A stretch of 64,000 bases of DNA from Prochlorococcus sp. AG-409-M05. Lineage in GTDB: Bacteria > Cyanobacteriota > Cyanobacteriia > PCC-6307 > Cyanobiaceae. Shown here one piece after another: positions 36,732 to 46,260 of this stretch. The DNA lies in contig QCKJ01000002.1 in NCBI GenBank assembly GCA_003215435.1, forward strand, positions 1 to 64,000, in the 5' to 3' direction. Both the position numbers and the translations under genes were made by a program. Under the pieces are notes generated by a model, which saw nothing but the letters and a program-made list of their open reading frames with translations, did no database searches and was not told the DNA's origin. How positions within the stretch are numbered: the stretch's first letter is position 1; every line of letters starts with the position of its first letter.

Positions 36732-37871
36732 CTAGCTCGGATTAGCTCTTCTTCCGAGAATAGCTTTCCTTGAGGCACCTGTTATTGCAGGAGAATTCCC
36801 TGGGTAACTTAAGTGATTCCACCAAGCCAACAGAGCAAAAGCCAAAGCTTCCTTGGCTTGTGAAGGTATTCCTTCCTCTTCTATTTTTTTCACCCTTATG
36901 CCTTTGCAAAGTTGCCTTAGCGATTTCATTAAGGAGGGATTTCGACTCCCACCCCCACTAACAACTAGCTCTATTGGTCGAATTAGGTTTCTAGAATAAA
37001 GATTGTCTAGTTCTTGACCGACAATTGCGGCTGAAAAGGTGGTCAAGGTAGAAATAATATCTTCTTCTTTGCATGAGGGGAGCACTTGAAGCCTTTGTTC
37101 TAGATCATCTATGCCGAATTGCTCTCTTCCTGTTGATTTTGGAGGAGACAAATTAAAGAATGGCTCTTTGAGCCATTCTTTAATTTGTCTGTGGTGAGGC
37201 CTCCCACTGCTAGCCATTTCCCCATCCAGGTCATAATTTTTTGTTCCTTTACTTAATTTGTTAACTGCGAGGTCGATCAGACTGTTCGCCGGGCCACAGT
37301 CCCACCCCACTACTTGGCATAGTCGTTCAGGCCCATGAAGAGGAGGAACTAGCGTCAGATTTGCAATACCTCCAAGATTGAGGAACCCTCGCCAACCATT
37401 TATTTTTCGTATCAACGCAGCATCAGTCAGTGGAACTAAAGGTGCTCCCTGTCCTCCAAGAGCTAGATCTAATGCTCGAAAGTCATATATGACCGAACAC
37501 TGGAGTAGTTCCGCCAACAATGAAGCTTGAATCAGCTGTAGGCTTGCTCCTCTTTTATTATTTTTTGGTGGTTGATGCCAAACTGTTTGGCCATGACAAC
37601 CAATAAGTTGGGATTTGCGTTCAGGATCACAACTCTTTGCAACATGAGCATGAACTTCGGTTATTAACTCAGTCATTTTTAGCCATTCATCCGCACTGAT
37701 CTTCCCCCCTTGAGCAGTATCAATAATTGTTTTCCGGAGGTCTGTTGGGTAGGGCTGATAGAAATGCTTCAGAAGCTTCCAATTAGGCCTAGAAGGAGAC
37801 CCCTGGAATGTTGCTAGTACTGCATCAACTCCATCCGCACTTGTGCCACTCATTAGACCTAGCACAAACAT
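36732..37871 (-). CDS. anmK: Anhydro-N-acetylmuramic acid kinase
   Basis: Converts 1,6-anhydro-MurNAc released from peptidoglycan to MurNAc-6-phosphate using ATP. The 379-residue protein of the sugar-kinase fold begins with the signature GLMSGTSADGVDAV (residues 5-18). It has CHGQTVWHQ, GGQGAPLVPLTD (about 153-164), GWDCGPANSLID and the ATP-binding VVSGGGSRNPSLM. Length is typical. Last gene of the leftward hflX-to-anmK run, 6 nt behind the ktrA-like gene. Together with the NagZ-type enzyme at 10.6 kb it indicates cell-wall recycling. Confidence 0.92.
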   Translation of the reverse strand: MFVLGLMSGTSADGVDAVLATFQGSPSRPNWKLLKHFYQPYPTDLRKTIIDTAQGGKISADEWLKMTELITEVHAHVAKSCDPERKSQLIGCHGQTVWHQPPKNNKRGASLQLIQASLLAELLQCSVIYDFRALDLALGGQGAPLVPLTDAALIRKINGWRGFLNLGGIANLTLVPPLHGPERLCQVVGWDCGPANSLIDLAVNKLSKGTKNYDLDGEMASSGRPHHRQIKEWLKEPFFNLSPPKSTGREQFGIDDLEQRLQVLPSCKEEDIISTLTTFSAAIVGQELDNLYSRNLIRPIELVVSGGGSRNPSLMKSLRQLCKGIRVKKIEEEGIPSQAKEALAFALLAWWNHLSYPGNSPAITGASRKAILGRRANPS

Positions 37872-37876
37872 GAGAT

Positions 37877-38581
37877 TTATGTGTCAGGGAGTTTTTGTAG
37901 GTCATCTGCTAGTCCCATTACCACAAGAACATGGCCTTTTTCGAGGATATAGGTTGCTGGTGGATTTACTGTTAGTCCGTTTGTAGGTCCTGCTGCAAGG
38001 ACATTAACTAGATAGTTTTTGCGAAGATTTAGATCACGAAGTGAACGTCCTACAAATAGATCTGGAACCTTTATTTCATCAATACAATTCTTGTCATCAA
38101 GCTCTAGACGCTCCATCAGATTCGGCCGTACTAGCTCTAGTCCTAGACGTTCCCCTTGCATCCTGGAGGGGAAGACAACACGGTCAGCACCAACTCGCTT
38201 TAACATTTTTTCGTGTAGATCACTTGTTGCTCTAGCAATGACTTGCCGGACCTTGCTCCCTTCACTGTCTTTAGCGAGGAGGGTTGTAGTGATACTTGCT
38301 TCGATTGGTTCACTAATGCCAACAACCACCGTTCCCATTTCTAAAACACCTGCTTCCCGCATCGATTCTTCATCAGTGCAGTCCACTACACGTGCTTCGA
38401 TAGAGGGCTCTAATTGGCGTAATTCTTCTATTGCCTTTTCAGAACTGTCTACTGCTAGAACGTCAGCACCATTCTTAAGAAGTTCACGACAAACTGCGCT
38501 GCCAAAGCGACCTATCCCTACTACAGCGAACCCTAGATCCTCTGCATCTTGTTTTGGAGACCATTGCCACCATTGCCTCAT
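37877..38581 (-). CDS. K+ channel/transporter regulatory subunit (TrkA/KtrA type, RCK domains)
   Basis: A 234-residue cytoplasmic regulator. The RCK-N Rossmann domain spans about 15-140, with dinucleotide loop VVGIGRFGSAVC and Asp/Glu ligands in LAVDSSEKAIEEL. A short RCK-C domain at about 155-230 follows. It gates the adjacent TrkH/KtrB-type transporter according to ATP/ADP or NAD(H). Gene order ktrB then ktrA on the same strand, 24 nt apart, supports the pair. Confidence 0.9.
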   Translation of the reverse strand: MRQWWQWSPKQDAEDLGFAVVGIGRFGSAVCRELLKNGADVLAVDSSEKAIEELRQLEPSIEARVVDCTDEESMREAGVLEMGTVVVGISEPIEASITTTLLAKDSEGSKVRQVIARATSDLHEKMLKRVGADRVVFPSRMQGERLGLELVRPNLMERLELDDKNCIDEIKVPDLFVGRSLRDLNLRKNYLVNVLAAGPTNGLTVNPPATYILEKGHVLVVMGLADDLQKLPDT

Positions 38582-38605
38582 AATGTTGCCTCAAATAAGT
38601 GGAAA

Positions 38606-40009
38606 TTACACATAGAGATCTTCTCGTGGATAGCCAATTCGATTGTGATAGTGAAGTCTGCCTTTATTTATAGATTCAAAAATTGCACTTAGGAGTAAAA
38701 GTATGCCAAGTCTCCCAACAAACATGCCAATGATTAGAATCATCTGACCGAAATGATTAAGTTTCTCTGTAACACCTACATCAAAGCCAACTGTGGCAAA
38801 TGCAGAAATACATGTGAAAAGCATTTCTAAAAATGTAAAGGGTTTTTCTCCTCCGATATTGCTGCTCATGCCAAGCAACAAAGCCATAATTAGCACGAAA
38901 AGGAGAGAGCCAACTGTTATGCCAACTGCTTTTAAAACTACTTTGTCAGAGATTTGACGGTTTCTGATCACAACATCACTTTGCCCTCTAAGGGTTGAGC
39001 GTGTAGCTGCCATTAGGGCTGCCAATGTTGTTGTTTTAATTCCTCCTCCTGTACCACCAGGACTGGCACCTATAAACATCAGTGCCATCAGAAGAAGCAA
39101 CCCTGAATCAGAAATAGTGTTAAGAGAAAGTGGAAAGGAAGTGAAGCCAGCTGTTCTGGCACTTATGGACTCAAATAATGCACTCAAGATTCGATCACTC
39201 CAATTTAGTCCTTTGAAGAACTCAGCATTACCAATAGACTCAGTAAGGATTAGACCAGTTGTTCCTAAGATGATCAGAACTAATGATGTTCTAATGACCA
39301 GCAGGGTATGAAGACTTAGATTCCGACGGTGCAGTCGCTTCCTATTAATCCATAAATCATTGGTGACTCTCCATCCCAGCCCACCTAGCACAACCAGCAG
39401 GAGTATTACTACGTTAACTACTTTATTTGTTCTATATTGCTGCATACTGTCGGCCCAGAGTCCGAACCCGGCGTTGTTATATGCAGAGATGCTGTGAAAG
39501 AGAGAAGCCCAAATTCGATCTCCGCTGCTAGAAATGTCATTGAATCCGAAACTATAGAGAACGAAAGCCCCTACAAGAATGAGCACCGTGGCTGTAAAAG
39601 CTATCCCTTTAAACGTTCTACCTACTCCACCAACTCCAAATTCATCAAGTGTTTTTCCTTGATCTAAACGACATTTTAATTCCGTTCCTCTGACCACAAA
39701 CCCTTGCAAAAACGTTGTAATGGCCATAAGACCAAGCCCCCCTATGAGCAGCATTGTCGCGAGTACAGCTTGTCCGAAGATGGTCAGATCCTTCCCCACA
39801 TCAATAACTGTTAGGCCAGTCACTGTCACAGCTGATGTCGCAGTGAAGAGTGCTTCCCAGAGTCCGACTTTTTCGGTAGAACAAACTGGTGTAGCTAGAA
39901 TTATTGTTCCCGCGAAGACAACAAGGAGTCCTGTTACTACAGTGAACTGAGGTACCGTTAAACGCCGATACTTTTCTTGAGCTCGATTTAGTGGTTTAGA
40001 GAATGACAC
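38606..40009 (-). CDS. K+ uptake transporter, membrane subunit (TrkH/KtrB type)
   Basis: A 467-residue polytopic protein of the SKT family, with four M1-P-M2 repeats. Filter-region glycines can be seen in AVTVTGLTVIDVG, YNNAGFGLW, SARTAGFTSF and FATVGFDVG, one per repeat, and GASPGGTGGGIKT is the gating loop of the third repeat. It imports K+ with Na+ or H+ under control of the neighbouring RCK protein. Start is GTG 40009. It lies 33 nt behind the SLC13-type transporter. Confidence 0.92.
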   Translation of the reverse strand: MSFSKPLNRAQEKYRRLTVPQFTVVTGLLVVFAGTIILATPVCSTEKVGLWEALFTATSAVTVTGLTVIDVGKDLTIFGQAVLATMLLIGGLGLMAITTFLQGFVVRGTELKCRLDQGKTLDEFGVGGVGRTFKGIAFTATVLILVGAFVLYSFGFNDISSSGDRIWASLFHSISAYNNAGFGLWADSMQQYRTNKVVNVVILLLVVLGGLGWRVTNDLWINRKRLHRRNLSLHTLLVIRTSLVLIILGTTGLILTESIGNAEFFKGLNWSDRILSALFESISARTAGFTSFPLSLNTISDSGLLLLMALMFIGASPGGTGGGIKTTTLAALMAATRSTLRGQSDVVIRNRQISDKVVLKAVGITVGSLLFVLIMALLLGMSSNIGGEKPFTFLEMLFTCISAFATVGFDVGVTEKLNHFGQMILIIGMFVGRLGILLLLSAIFESINKGRLHYHNRIGYPREDLYV

Positions 40010-40042
40010 AGTAACTTTTCACGATCTACGCTTTAGGGTTAG

Positions 40043-41863
40043 TTATCCGTAATACCAAAGGACTAGGGATGGGACGATAAATGTCATTAAGGCAGTCAGA
40101 CCTGCACCATATCTTGTGACATCTAGAAATCTATAACGACCGGGCCCAAAGACCATTAAATTGGTCTGGTAGCCCATTGGGGTTAAAAAAGACTGACTTG
40201 CACCGAATAACACTGTGATAATAAGAGCTGTAGCAGGTAAATTCATCCCAGGAGCTAATTGAATTGCAACAGGGGCAAGCAAAGCGACTGATGCGGCATT
40301 GCTTATGAATTGAGTTAATAGTGTGGTGGAAAGGAATATGATTAACAAAGCAAAATAGTTTGACCACCCACTTAATACCTGGGCAAGTGTCATTGCTAAA
40401 GCATCTGCTAACCCTGTGCTTTGCATTGCCACACTAAAGCTAGATAATGAGCCAAGTAGAAGAATGATATCGAGACGAATTGATCGTTGAACTTCTCCAG
40501 GTGGAATACATCCCGCAATTACCATCCCAACAGCTGCTAGTAAGACTGAAGCCACCAAGGGTAATCCAGTTATAGTTGGGACTATAAGCATCGACAATGC
40601 TATGAGAATAGCTAAAGGCTTTCTCCGTACTGTAGGGATGTCATTTTCTAATTGATCAAGAACAAGTAAGTCATTGCTCGCTTGGAGTCCACGGATTGAA
40701 TCCATTGGAGCCTGTAAAAGCAAAACATCACCCTCACGTAAGATTGCTTGTCCTAGCCTCTCTTGAACAGTTTGTTGACCTCGACGAAGGGCCAGCACAG
40801 TTGAATTGTGACGTTGCCTGAAGCGTAGTTCACGTAGGCTTGCCCCGGCTAGTGTTGATCCTGCAGGTAGCAGTACTTCTACTGTTTTTTGCTCAGTGCC
40901 CTCTGAATAAGCGAATGCGTTGCCTTTTTGATAAGAAGTTGAACCATCTTTAGCTAACTGAACGGTATGCTCCTGTTGAAGCCTAAGTAGGTCCGCTCGA
41001 GTAACCCTTAGTAGTAAACGATCTCCTGGTTCAAGTTTCCTGTCGGCTAGTGGCGGGAGAAGCCTTTCCTTTCCCCTTTGAAGCTCAAGGACATCAACAT
41101 CAAATCGTCTTTGTAATCGACTATTGCGTAAAGATTTTCCAACTAAATGAGAGTTTGCTGCTATAGACACCTCTGTAAAATAGCCAATTTGGTCTCTATT
41201 CCCTCCTAACTCATTGCTCTCTCTACCACGATCTGGTAGGAGCCAGTCTGGAGCAAGTAAGAGATATGTTGTTCCCACTAGCCAGATTGGTATCCCTAGA
41301 GCAGTAAAGCTAAATAATTCCAAGGAACCATATCCAAGTTGTTGACTGATATCACTTACCAAAAGGTTTACTGAGCTACCAAGTAATGTGAGTGTTCCGC
41401 CCAGAACTGTTGCAAAAGATAGTGGCAGAAGCACTCTTGAAGGAGAGAGCCTGCGTTTATTACACCAAGCCTCGATTACTGGTAATAGTGATGCAACAAC
41501 AGGTGTATTAGGCACAACTCCTGAGATGGGTGCAACAACTAGTGCGAGCAGAGCAATTAACCTTCGAGGAGTGTGAATATGTTCAGAGCCAATTAGCTCC
41601 CTTAGGCGATCAAGTGCCCCACTTCTAAATAAAGCTGCTGAAACTGCGAATAGTCCCATAAGTGTTATAAGTGCAGGACTCCCAAATCCAGCTAGTGCTT
41701 TTTGAGGTGTAAGCACACCACTAGCAATTAGAAGTGCAACGCTTAATATGCCTGTGAGTTCTGGAGCAATTGTTCCAGTTATAAATAGAATCACTGCTAG
41801 CAATAAAATCGCTAGCGTGATTAGTGCCTGAGGGTTTTGAAGAGCGGTGCTTATTTCATTCAT
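40043..41863 (-). CDS. SLC13/DASS-type anion transporter with two RCK-C domains
   Basis: A 606-residue membrane protein. About ten hydrophobic segments are split by a cytoplasmic insert at about 210-400 with two TrkA-C (RCK-C) domains (VGKSLRNSRLQRRFDVDVLELQRG; LAGASLRELRFRQRHNSTVLALRRG, quoted in part). This layout is common in putative sulfate or other dicarboxylate/anion carriers of cyanobacteria and algae. Sulfate is a reasonable guess given cysH downstream of this run, but the substrate is not shown. Behind hflX by 15 nt. Confidence 0.85.
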   Translation of the reverse strand: MNEISTALQNPQALITLAILLLAVILFITGTIAPELTGILSVALLIASGVLTPQKALAGFGSPALITLMGLFAVSAALFRSGALDRLRELIGSEHIHTPRRLIALLALVVAPISGVVPNTPVVASLLPVIEAWCNKRRLSPSRVLLPLSFATVLGGTLTLLGSSVNLLVSDISQQLGYGSLELFSFTALGIPIWLVGTTYLLLAPDWLLPDRGRESNELGGNRDQIGYFTEVSIAANSHLVGKSLRNSRLQRRFDVDVLELQRGKERLLPPLADRKLEPGDRLLLRVTRADLLRLQQEHTVQLAKDGSTSYQKGNAFAYSEGTEQKTVEVLLPAGSTLAGASLRELRFRQRHNSTVLALRRGQQTVQERLGQAILREGDVLLLQAPMDSIRGLQASNDLLVLDQLENDIPTVRRKPLAILIALSMLIVPTITGLPLVASVLLAAVGMVIAGCIPPGEVQRSIRLDIILLLGSLSSFSVAMQSTGLADALAMTLAQVLSGWSNYFALLIIFLSTTLLTQFISNAASVALLAPVAIQLAPGMNLPATALIITVLFGASQSFLTPMGYQTNLMVFGPGRYRFLDVTRYGAGLTALMTFIVPSLVLWYYG

Positions 41864-41878
41864 TAGATTGTTTAGTTT

Positions 41879-43555
41879 TTAGCCTGAAGGAGACTTAACC
41901 TCCTGTCCCCAGAAGGTTTCAAGAAGCGATCTCTTTAGCCCTTGAATCCCTGCTCCAGAGGTTGCAGAGATATAAAGTGCCTCCGGCTCTATAAGTCTTA
42001 TAGCTTCTAGCGAACTGTTTTCACAGCGGTCAATTTGATTAGCAACCACTTTCCTTAGAGAATTTACCCCAAGAGAATCCAATAAGTTATTTACAGTCTG
42101 CAAATGCTTTTCCCAGTCAGGGTTTGATAGATCTACTACTAGCAGAAGTAAGTCAGCTTCGAGCGTTTCTTCAAGTGTCGCCCGAAAAGCTTCAAAAAGT
42201 GGAGAAGGGAGTTCACGAATAAATCCCACAGTGTCAGTGATTAGTAACTCTTTTGGGGTTTGACCTTCTTGCGGAATAATTAAGCGACGCGTAGTTGGAT
42301 CTAATGTGGCAAAAAGCTTGTTTTCTGTGAGGACTTGATTTCTTACATTTAGTCCACATAGAGAATTGAGTAATGATGATTTCCCTGCATTGGTATAACC
42401 AACTAATGCTATTCGGTATAAAGAATTTCGCCGATTTCGTAGAAGGTTTCTGTGTCTTTTCAGTCTCTTGAGCTCTTTCGTCAGATGCTCTATGCGGATT
42501 GTGATTGCTCGGCGATCTTTTTCTAGTTGAGTTTCCCCTGGCCCCCTTGTTCCTATTCCACCACCTTGTCGAGAAAGGCTTTTCCCCCGCCCTAACAGCC
42601 TTGGAAGTTGGTAACGCAATTGGGCTAATTCAACTTGAAGCCTTCCCGCTGCACTGGAAGCTCTTTGAGCAAAGATGTCAAGGATTAATTCACTTCTATC
42701 CATTACCGGACATTTCAATAGTTTCTCGAGATTTCTGACTTGTGTTGGAGTAAGTTCGCGATCGGCTACGACTAAAGATGCTCTATGCCGACGAATCTCA
42801 AGAGCAGTTTCTTTGAGTTTTCCAGTCCCCCAAATTGTATGAGGTGCATGTCCTCTTTTTTGCTGACTTGCTATTGATACTGTGATTCCTCCTGCACTCC
42901 TTACCAACCCCTCTAGTTCTGAAAGCTCCCTATTATTTTGCTTTTGATCTGATGTTTCAATGGTTAGAAGCATCACTCGTTGATTTGATTCATCCTTAAG
43001 GGGGCTGTTAACGACAGGTTGGATTGTTGTTATTTTTGAGGATTCGCATATGTCGCTTAAAATTTGTTTATCAACTAGGCTCCAGCCTGAACTTTCACAA
43101 TGATTTGGTTGCCATAGAGTTGCTTGACTACTACCACCAGCATCTTTTTTGTGCGAGAAACGTAACCAGGAAACTGGGTAGAGATCTAATGCTACAAGAG
43201 CATCTTGAGGGTCTGGTGCTGTCCCATCTCTATCGGGTTTGTAAAGGCAACTAATGAGCCTCCAAAGATTGCCTTTCCTACGCTGAGATTCTGGCAGATG
43301 CTCTAGAAGTTGTTTTGATGTATTAAGAGGTCCGACCCAAAGCAACCGACATAATCCCCTATTGTCCAAGAGCATATGTAGAGGTTGGTGGAGATCTTGA
43401 ACTGCCTGTGCAAGTCGCTCAAGTGTGACTACATCAGCGCCTTCGTTTTTTGGATGTCGCGTATGGCTGATTCTTTCTAGACGCCTTTGTTGAGAGTGCC
43501 TAAGTCCCTTTAATTGACCAGCAAGATGAGCTTGTTTCAAAGTCCCATTAACCAT
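41879..43555 (-). CDS. hflX: Ribosome-associated GTPase HflX
   Basis: A 558-residue GTPase that splits stalled 70S ribosomes. After an unusual ~190-residue N-terminal region come the HflX nucleotide-binding domain (GITVSIASQQKRG; VVADRELTPTQVRNLEK), GGGIGTRGPGETQLE, and the G domain: G1 GYTNAGKSSLLN, G3 DTVGF, G4 NQID. A usual HflX has ~420 residues, so the N-terminal extension (about residues 1-190) is notable. The start overlaps the end of the type II NADH dehydrogenase gene by 19 nt. Confidence 0.9.
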   Translation of the reverse strand: MVNGTLKQAHLAGQLKGLRHSQQRRLERISHTRHPKNEGADVVTLERLAQAVQDLHQPLHMLLDNRGLCRLLWVGPLNTSKQLLEHLPESQRRKGNLWRLISCLYKPDRDGTAPDPQDALVALDLYPVSWLRFSHKKDAGGSSQATLWQPNHCESSGWSLVDKQILSDICESSKITTIQPVVNSPLKDESNQRVMLLTIETSDQKQNNRELSELEGLVRSAGGITVSIASQQKRGHAPHTIWGTGKLKETALEIRRHRASLVVADRELTPTQVRNLEKLLKCPVMDRSELILDIFAQRASSAAGRLQVELAQLRYQLPRLLGRGKSLSRQGGGIGTRGPGETQLEKDRRAITIRIEHLTKELKRLKRHRNLLRNRRNSLYRIALVGYTNAGKSSLLNSLCGLNVRNQVLTENKLFATLDPTTRRLIIPQEGQTPKELLITDTVGFIRELPSPLFEAFRATLEETLEADLLLLVVDLSNPDWEKHLQTVNNLLDSLGVNSLRKVVANQIDRCENSSLEAIRLIEPEALYISATSGAGIQGLKRSLLETFWGQEVKSPSG

Positions 43556-44706
43556 GCGCTGGCTGTGCGAAGACCAGTAGAAAAGTCAGGGAATTTCGTG
43601 ATGTATATGATTTTGCGAATTTGAAATGCTATTGGACCAGAAAAAGTAATTCCAAAAGCGGTAATGGTTGCTTGCCCACATCCAAGACTGAGCATTTCTC
43701 CTCTGTCTTCAAATTCAAAAGAGTTTGGAATTTGATTCTTTTGAAGTGCTATCAATACTTTTGAGGCCGCTATGCCTTGCTGAACTGCTACTTGTGCATT
43801 ACTAGGCCATGTTTTTTCTTCATTAAAGGCAATGTCTCCTATTGCTAAGACGTTCCGTAGCCCTTTAACTTCCAGATGAGAATTTATAGGTAATCTATGA
43901 TTTTTGAGAATAATCGGTGGGTTTAGGGCAGGAACTACTACTTTTCGCCCTGCTGTCCAAACAATGCCTTGATGTTGGATGGATGAGTTCACAACAGTAT
44001 CATTACTGTAACTTTCAAGTTTCACTACATCCTTTGTGATTTCGATGACTTTTGTTTGTAGGTAAACATGAACTCCTTTTGCTTTGAGTGCTTTCTGAGC
44101 TTGCTCCCGATTGAAAGCCCTTGATTTAGAGAGGAGTTGCTTTTCGAGCTCAATGAGATGCAATGAGATAGTGCCTTTGAGTAAGTCAGCAAGCTTGCAG
44201 CAGAGCTCAACTCCTGTTGATCCTCCTCCAATAACTAAAAAATTCTTTTTTGGATTATCAGAAAGTTTGATCCTTTTTATGTGTTCACGGATTCTTTTGA
44301 CGTCTATTAAGCTCTGAAACATTAATGAATGTTCTTGAAGACCTGGGATGTCTAAGCTTTCTGAGCCTAGCCCAGTGCTTATTACAAGTTGGGCGTATTT
44401 TAGGGTTTGCCCTGAAGAAGTATTAACTTTTTGAGAATCACAATCAATGCTTACTACGCGCTCTTTTATTAGTGATATCCCTCTTTTTGAGAGCATATGA
44501 ATGTAGGGATGAGCAATTTGCCAGTATTTAATTTCTCCACTAACTAATTCGAAAAGTAAAGGTAAAAATACAAAATTTTGTTGAGGTTCTATTAATACTA
44601 TTGGTGGATGATGTTGATATTTGGCTAGAGATAAGGCTGTAGTAAGCCCCGCAAACCCTCCACCGATAATAATGACAGTATTGTTTTTGTCTGGATTATT
44701 GGCCAT
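43537..44706 (-). CDS. Type II NAD(P)H-quinone dehydrogenase (NDH-2/NdbB-like)
   Basis: A 389-residue single-subunit flavoprotein that passes electrons from NAD(P)H to a quinone without pumping protons. Seen are an N-terminal FAD loop IIGGGFAGL (about 13-21), PQQNFVFLPLLFEL, a second nucleotide loop VIGGGSTGVELC near 160-171, LAIGDIAF, and a C-terminal hydrophobic patch. One cyanobacterial homologue reduces demethylphylloquinone. Whether this is that enzyme is undecided. ATG 44706 (MANNPDK) is preferred to one 30 nt upstream. Confidence 0.85.
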   Translation of the reverse strand: MANNPDKNNTVIIIGGGFAGLTTALSLAKYQHHPPIVLIEPQQNFVFLPLLFELVSGEIKYWQIAHPYIHMLSKRGISLIKERVVSIDCDSQKVNTSSGQTLKYAQLVISTGLGSESLDIPGLQEHSLMFQSLIDVKRIREHIKRIKLSDNPKKNFLVIGGGSTGVELCCKLADLLKGTISLHLIELEKQLLSKSRAFNREQAQKALKAKGVHVYLQTKVIEITKDVVKLESYSNDTVVNSSIQHQGIVWTAGRKVVVPALNPPIILKNHRLPINSHLEVKGLRNVLAIGDIAFNEEKTWPSNAQVAVQQGIAASKVLIALQKNQIPNSFEFEDRGEMLSLGCGQATITAFGITFSGPIAFQIRKIIYITKFPDFSTGLRTASAWLMGL

Positions 44707-44819
44707 AATCCCTGGCCTGCCATCATTCTCGAACACTAATCAATGACCAGGAAGATGCAACATCGGTCTATAAAGTTATTAATAGCAAAGGGATCACAAT
44801 TCTCCCGTTTCTTGCAGCT

Positions 44820-45563
44820 ATGACTAAGGAAGAAATCACCTTGAATCTTGAATGCTCTTTGAAGGAGGCAAGGGATTCGCTTGCATTGCTTCAACCACAA
44901 GAGCGCCTTGGGTGGGCATACGAGAAATTTGGACCTGGCTTTGTTCTAACCACTAGTTTTGGCATTCAATCTGCAGTGTTGCTACATATGCTCCATCAAC
45001 TTAAGGATGCTGACAAAGTCCCAGTGGTATGGGTTGATACTGGGTATCTTCCGAATGAGACATATTGCTATGCCAACCATCTCACTACGATGTTTGGTCT
45101 GGATCTAAGAGTTGCTCAGAGCCAAATCTCTGCTGCGCGAATGGAAGCTTTGTATGGACGTCTTTGGGAGACAGGCTCCCTAACCGATCTTGAGAAATAT
45201 CACCAGATTCGCAAGGTCGAACCTTTAGAAAAAATCCTTAGTGATTTAGATGTCAGTTGTTGGGCCAGTGGAGTGCGTGCTAGCCAAACCAAACATCGAA
45301 GTTCTATGACATGCTTGGATCCTGTGCGTAATCGCTTTTCATTAAGGCCTTTGCTTGATTGGACTCCAAAAGATGTTTTTTATTACATGGAGAAATATCA
45401 CTTGCCCCAACATCCTCTTTTTGAAAAAGGATATTCCACAGTTGGAGATTGGCACTCTAGTGGGCCAGATTCTGGAGATGTGAGTGGAAGAGATACTCGA
45501 TTTGGTGGGCTAAAGCAGGAATGTGGAATTCACATGCCAGGGGTTCAAGGAGAAGGTATTTGA
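44820..45563 (+). CDS. cysH: Phosphoadenylyl-sulfate (PAPS) reductase
   Basis: Reduces PAPS to sulfite with thioredoxin. The 247-residue protein has the adenylyl-binding loop TTSFGIQSAVLLHM (about 43-56), VDTGYLP, and the C-terminal catalytic Cys in KQECGIHMPG (about 231-240). The four extra cysteines of APS reductases (CC...CxxC) are absent, which argues for PAPS as the substrate. It starts the rightward cysH-coaX pair. Its sulfite feeds the cysteine pathway (cysK at the start of the window). Confidence 0.92.
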   Translation: MTKEEITLNLECSLKEARDSLALLQPQERLGWAYEKFGPGFVLTTSFGIQSAVLLHMLHQLKDADKVPVVWVDTGYLPNETYCYANHLTTMFGLDLRVAQSQISAARMEALYGRLWETGSLTDLEKYHQIRKVEPLEKILSDLDVSCWASGVRASQTKHRSSMTCLDPVRNRFSLRPLLDWTPKDVFYYMEKYHLPQHPLFEKGYSTVGDWHSSGPDSGDVSGRDTRFGGLKQECGIHMPGVQGEGI

Positions 45564-45564
45564 G

Positions 45565-46260
45565 GTGGATGTAGATAAGACGTGTTTGTTGATAGGGAAT
45601 TCTCGCTGGCATTGGGCGGAGCATATTTCTGGCCATTGGAATTTTGTCCATGCGACTCCTGACACGGCCAGGCTCAGGTCTTTTGAAAGGAACTTAGTGG
45701 CATGGGCATCAGTTGGTCCAATCCCATCTGAGATTTGTTTGAAGCAACGGCATCGTATTTCGCTTGAACAAATTCCTTTGAAAAATATGCCCTCTTGGTT
45801 AGGGGTAGATAGGGCTCTAGGTGCATGGGGCGCATTGAATAGAGCTAAACAATCTGGGATGAAATCTCCCGGCTTAATAGTCGTCGATGCAGGAACTGTC
45901 TTAAGCCTTACTCGGGTCACGGTAGATGGCCAGTTTCAGGGTGGACAGTTAGCTGCTGGACTACGTCTACAGCTTGCATCTATGGAATTAGGTGCAGAAA
46001 ATCTCAGTGACCCAGGGTTGGGATTTGTCCCTGAAGATTTTTTTCCTTATGAGACGGCTGATGCTATGCGCAGAGGAAGCTTGCAAGCCTTGTTAGGAAT
46101 GCTTCTTGAGGCACACAGTCAAGCAGAATGGCCACTGTGGTTATGTGGAGGAGATTCTTTGATACTGTTTAGGGAACTTTCCCATCGAGGAATTGAAGTG
46201 GCTCATTTCCCTGATTTAGTTCTAGAAGGCATGGTTGATATACATCAGATGATTAGCTAA
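45565..46260 (+). CDS. coaX: Type III pantothenate kinase
   Basis: First step of coenzyme A synthesis. The 231-residue protein of the ASKHA fold shows the three CoaX elements: an N-terminal phosphate loop in the cyanobacterial form LLIGNSRWHW, GVDRALGAWGA (about 84-94) and VVDAGTVLSLT (about 110-120), then GGQLAAGLRLQL. The ATG at 45523 lies inside cysH. The GTG at 45565, one nt after the cysH stop and behind an AAGGAGAAGG ribosome-binding site, fits better. Ends convergently with the peroxiredoxin gene, overlapping by 8 nt. Confidence 0.87.
   Translation: MDVDKTCLLIGNSRWHWAEHISGHWNFVHATPDTARLRSFERNLVAWASVGPIPSEICLKQRHRISLEQIPLKNMPSWLGVDRALGAWGALNRAKQSGMKSPGLIVVDAGTVLSLTRVTVDGQFQGGQLAAGLRLQLASMELGAENLSDPGLGFVPEDFFPYETADAMRRGSLQALLGMLLEAHSQAEWPLWLCGGDSLILFRELSHRGIEVAHFPDLVLEGMVDIHQMIS

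Noticed and set aside
38019-38615. 198-codon rightward ORF rich in Ser and Arg
   Set aside because: Completely antisense to the RCK regulator gene; its composition mirrors that gene's codons.
45510-45920. 136-codon leftward ORF over cysH-coaX
   Set aside because: Antisense to two recognised enzymes and without a family resemblance.
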